Source: Candidatus Bathyarchaeota archaeon (GTDB lineage: Archaea > Thermoproteota > Bathyarchaeia > 40CM-2-53-6 > RBG-13-38-9). Taken from it: DNA of 5,377 nt. The notes below the pieces were generated by a model. That model did not search any database, was not told the origin of the DNA, and saw only the letters and a list, made by a program, of their open reading frames with translations. The DNA lies in NCBI GenBank assembly GCA_023144075.1, contig JAGLGJ010000083.1:1-5377 (forward strand), in the 5' to 3' direction. The translations under genes were made by a program, and so were the position numbers. Below are positions 5,240-5,377 of this stretch, piece after piece. Positions within the stretch are counted from its first letter, which is position 1. Every line of letters begins with the position of its first letter.

Positions 5240-5377
5240 TTGATCCTAGATGTCGGTTCAGGTTCTCATCCTATGGGCGATATTAATGTAGATTTAGATC
5301 TGAATAAGAAAACTGAGTTCTTCGTGAGAGCAGATGCACAATATCTCCCCTTTAACGACGACATTTTCGATTTTGTC
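5240..5377 (+). CDS. N-terminal end of a class I SAM-dependent methyltransferase (3' partial)
   Basis: Forty-six codons run in one frame from a TTG to the window edge. The protein opens directly with the SAM-binding loop ILDVGSGS (residues 2-9). A very short connection HPMGDI follows, then the second strand NVDLDL with acidic Asp18/Asp20, and DAQYLPFNDDIFDFV (32-46), the usual adenine-contact and fourth-strand region of Methyltransf_11-like enzymes. An in-frame TGA at 5234-5236 lies two codons before the TTG and the other two frames are also closed upstream, so no longer N-terminus is possible without a frameshift. Families whose first residues are motif I, with the helix after it nearly deleted, do exist; this fits them better than a truncation. 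Substrate unknown; members act on small molecules, lipids, sugars or proteins. Confidence 0.8.
   Translation, partial: MILDVGSGSHPMGDINVDLDLNKKTEFFVRADAQYLPFNDDIFDFV

Noticed and set aside
5233..5286. ATG at 5233 as the start of the rightward methyltransferase
   Set aside because: It is in a different frame from the ILDVGSGS sequence and reaches a stop after 17 codons; the TTG at 5240 is the only usable start in the right frame.
5229..5304. TTGATGA followed by CTGA about 65 bases later, reminiscent of a C/D box sRNA
   Set aside because: The first base does not fit the RUGAUGA C box, no C'/D' boxes were found, and most of the span is inside the methyltransferase reading frame.

Overview
The window looks like a piece of an AT-rich archaeal chromosome, most likely from the TACK side (Bathyarchaeia-like lineages would fit), though no phylogenetic marker fixes the taxon. 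Three things point to archaea. The surface protein at the left edge ends in a Thr-rich stalk, a GGYVMPVNK-type juxtamembrane segment and one membrane helix. TATA-like elements lie about 26-28 bp ahead of starts or predicted starts. A U8 tract without a GC-rich hairpin follows one gene. Start codons are mixed: TTG is the best start for three genes and ATG for two.

Layout. Bases 1-236 (+) hold the C-terminal end of a cell-surface protein. It converges, across 49 bp, on a three-gene cluster read leftwards. In transcription order (right to left) the cluster is a glycine-cleavage-H-like lipoyl carrier (2892-3326), a GlcD-type FAD 2-hydroxyacid dehydrogenase (1449-2831) and a GlcF/HdrD-type Fe-S protein with two 4Fe-4S motifs and two CCG domains (286-1446). 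The last two genes are 2 bp apart. Upstream of the cluster, and separated from it by a U8 terminator-like tract, is an RsmB/NSUN-type RNA m5C methyltransferase (3468-4805, -). Next comes a gene-poor divergent intergenic stretch of about 430 bp, and then the first 46 codons of a short-N-terminus class I SAM methyltransferase (5240 to the edge, +).

How the genes may work together. The FAD protein should oxidise a 2-hydroxyacid such as D-lactate, glycolate or 2-hydroxyglutarate and pass electrons through the ferredoxin-like clusters of its Fe-S partner. Both CCG domains of that partner keep the cysteine spacing of the HdrB/HdrD non-cubane clusters that cleave disulfides. A lipoyl-domain protein is encoded directly upstream, and no other glycine-cleavage gene is in view. 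The most interesting hypothesis is therefore that the lipoyl disulfide of the H-like protein is the electron acceptor or donor of the GlcD/HdrD-like pair, a logic resembling lipoate-binding proteins in sHdr sulfur-oxidation systems. This is inference from gene order and motifs, not shown by the sequence.
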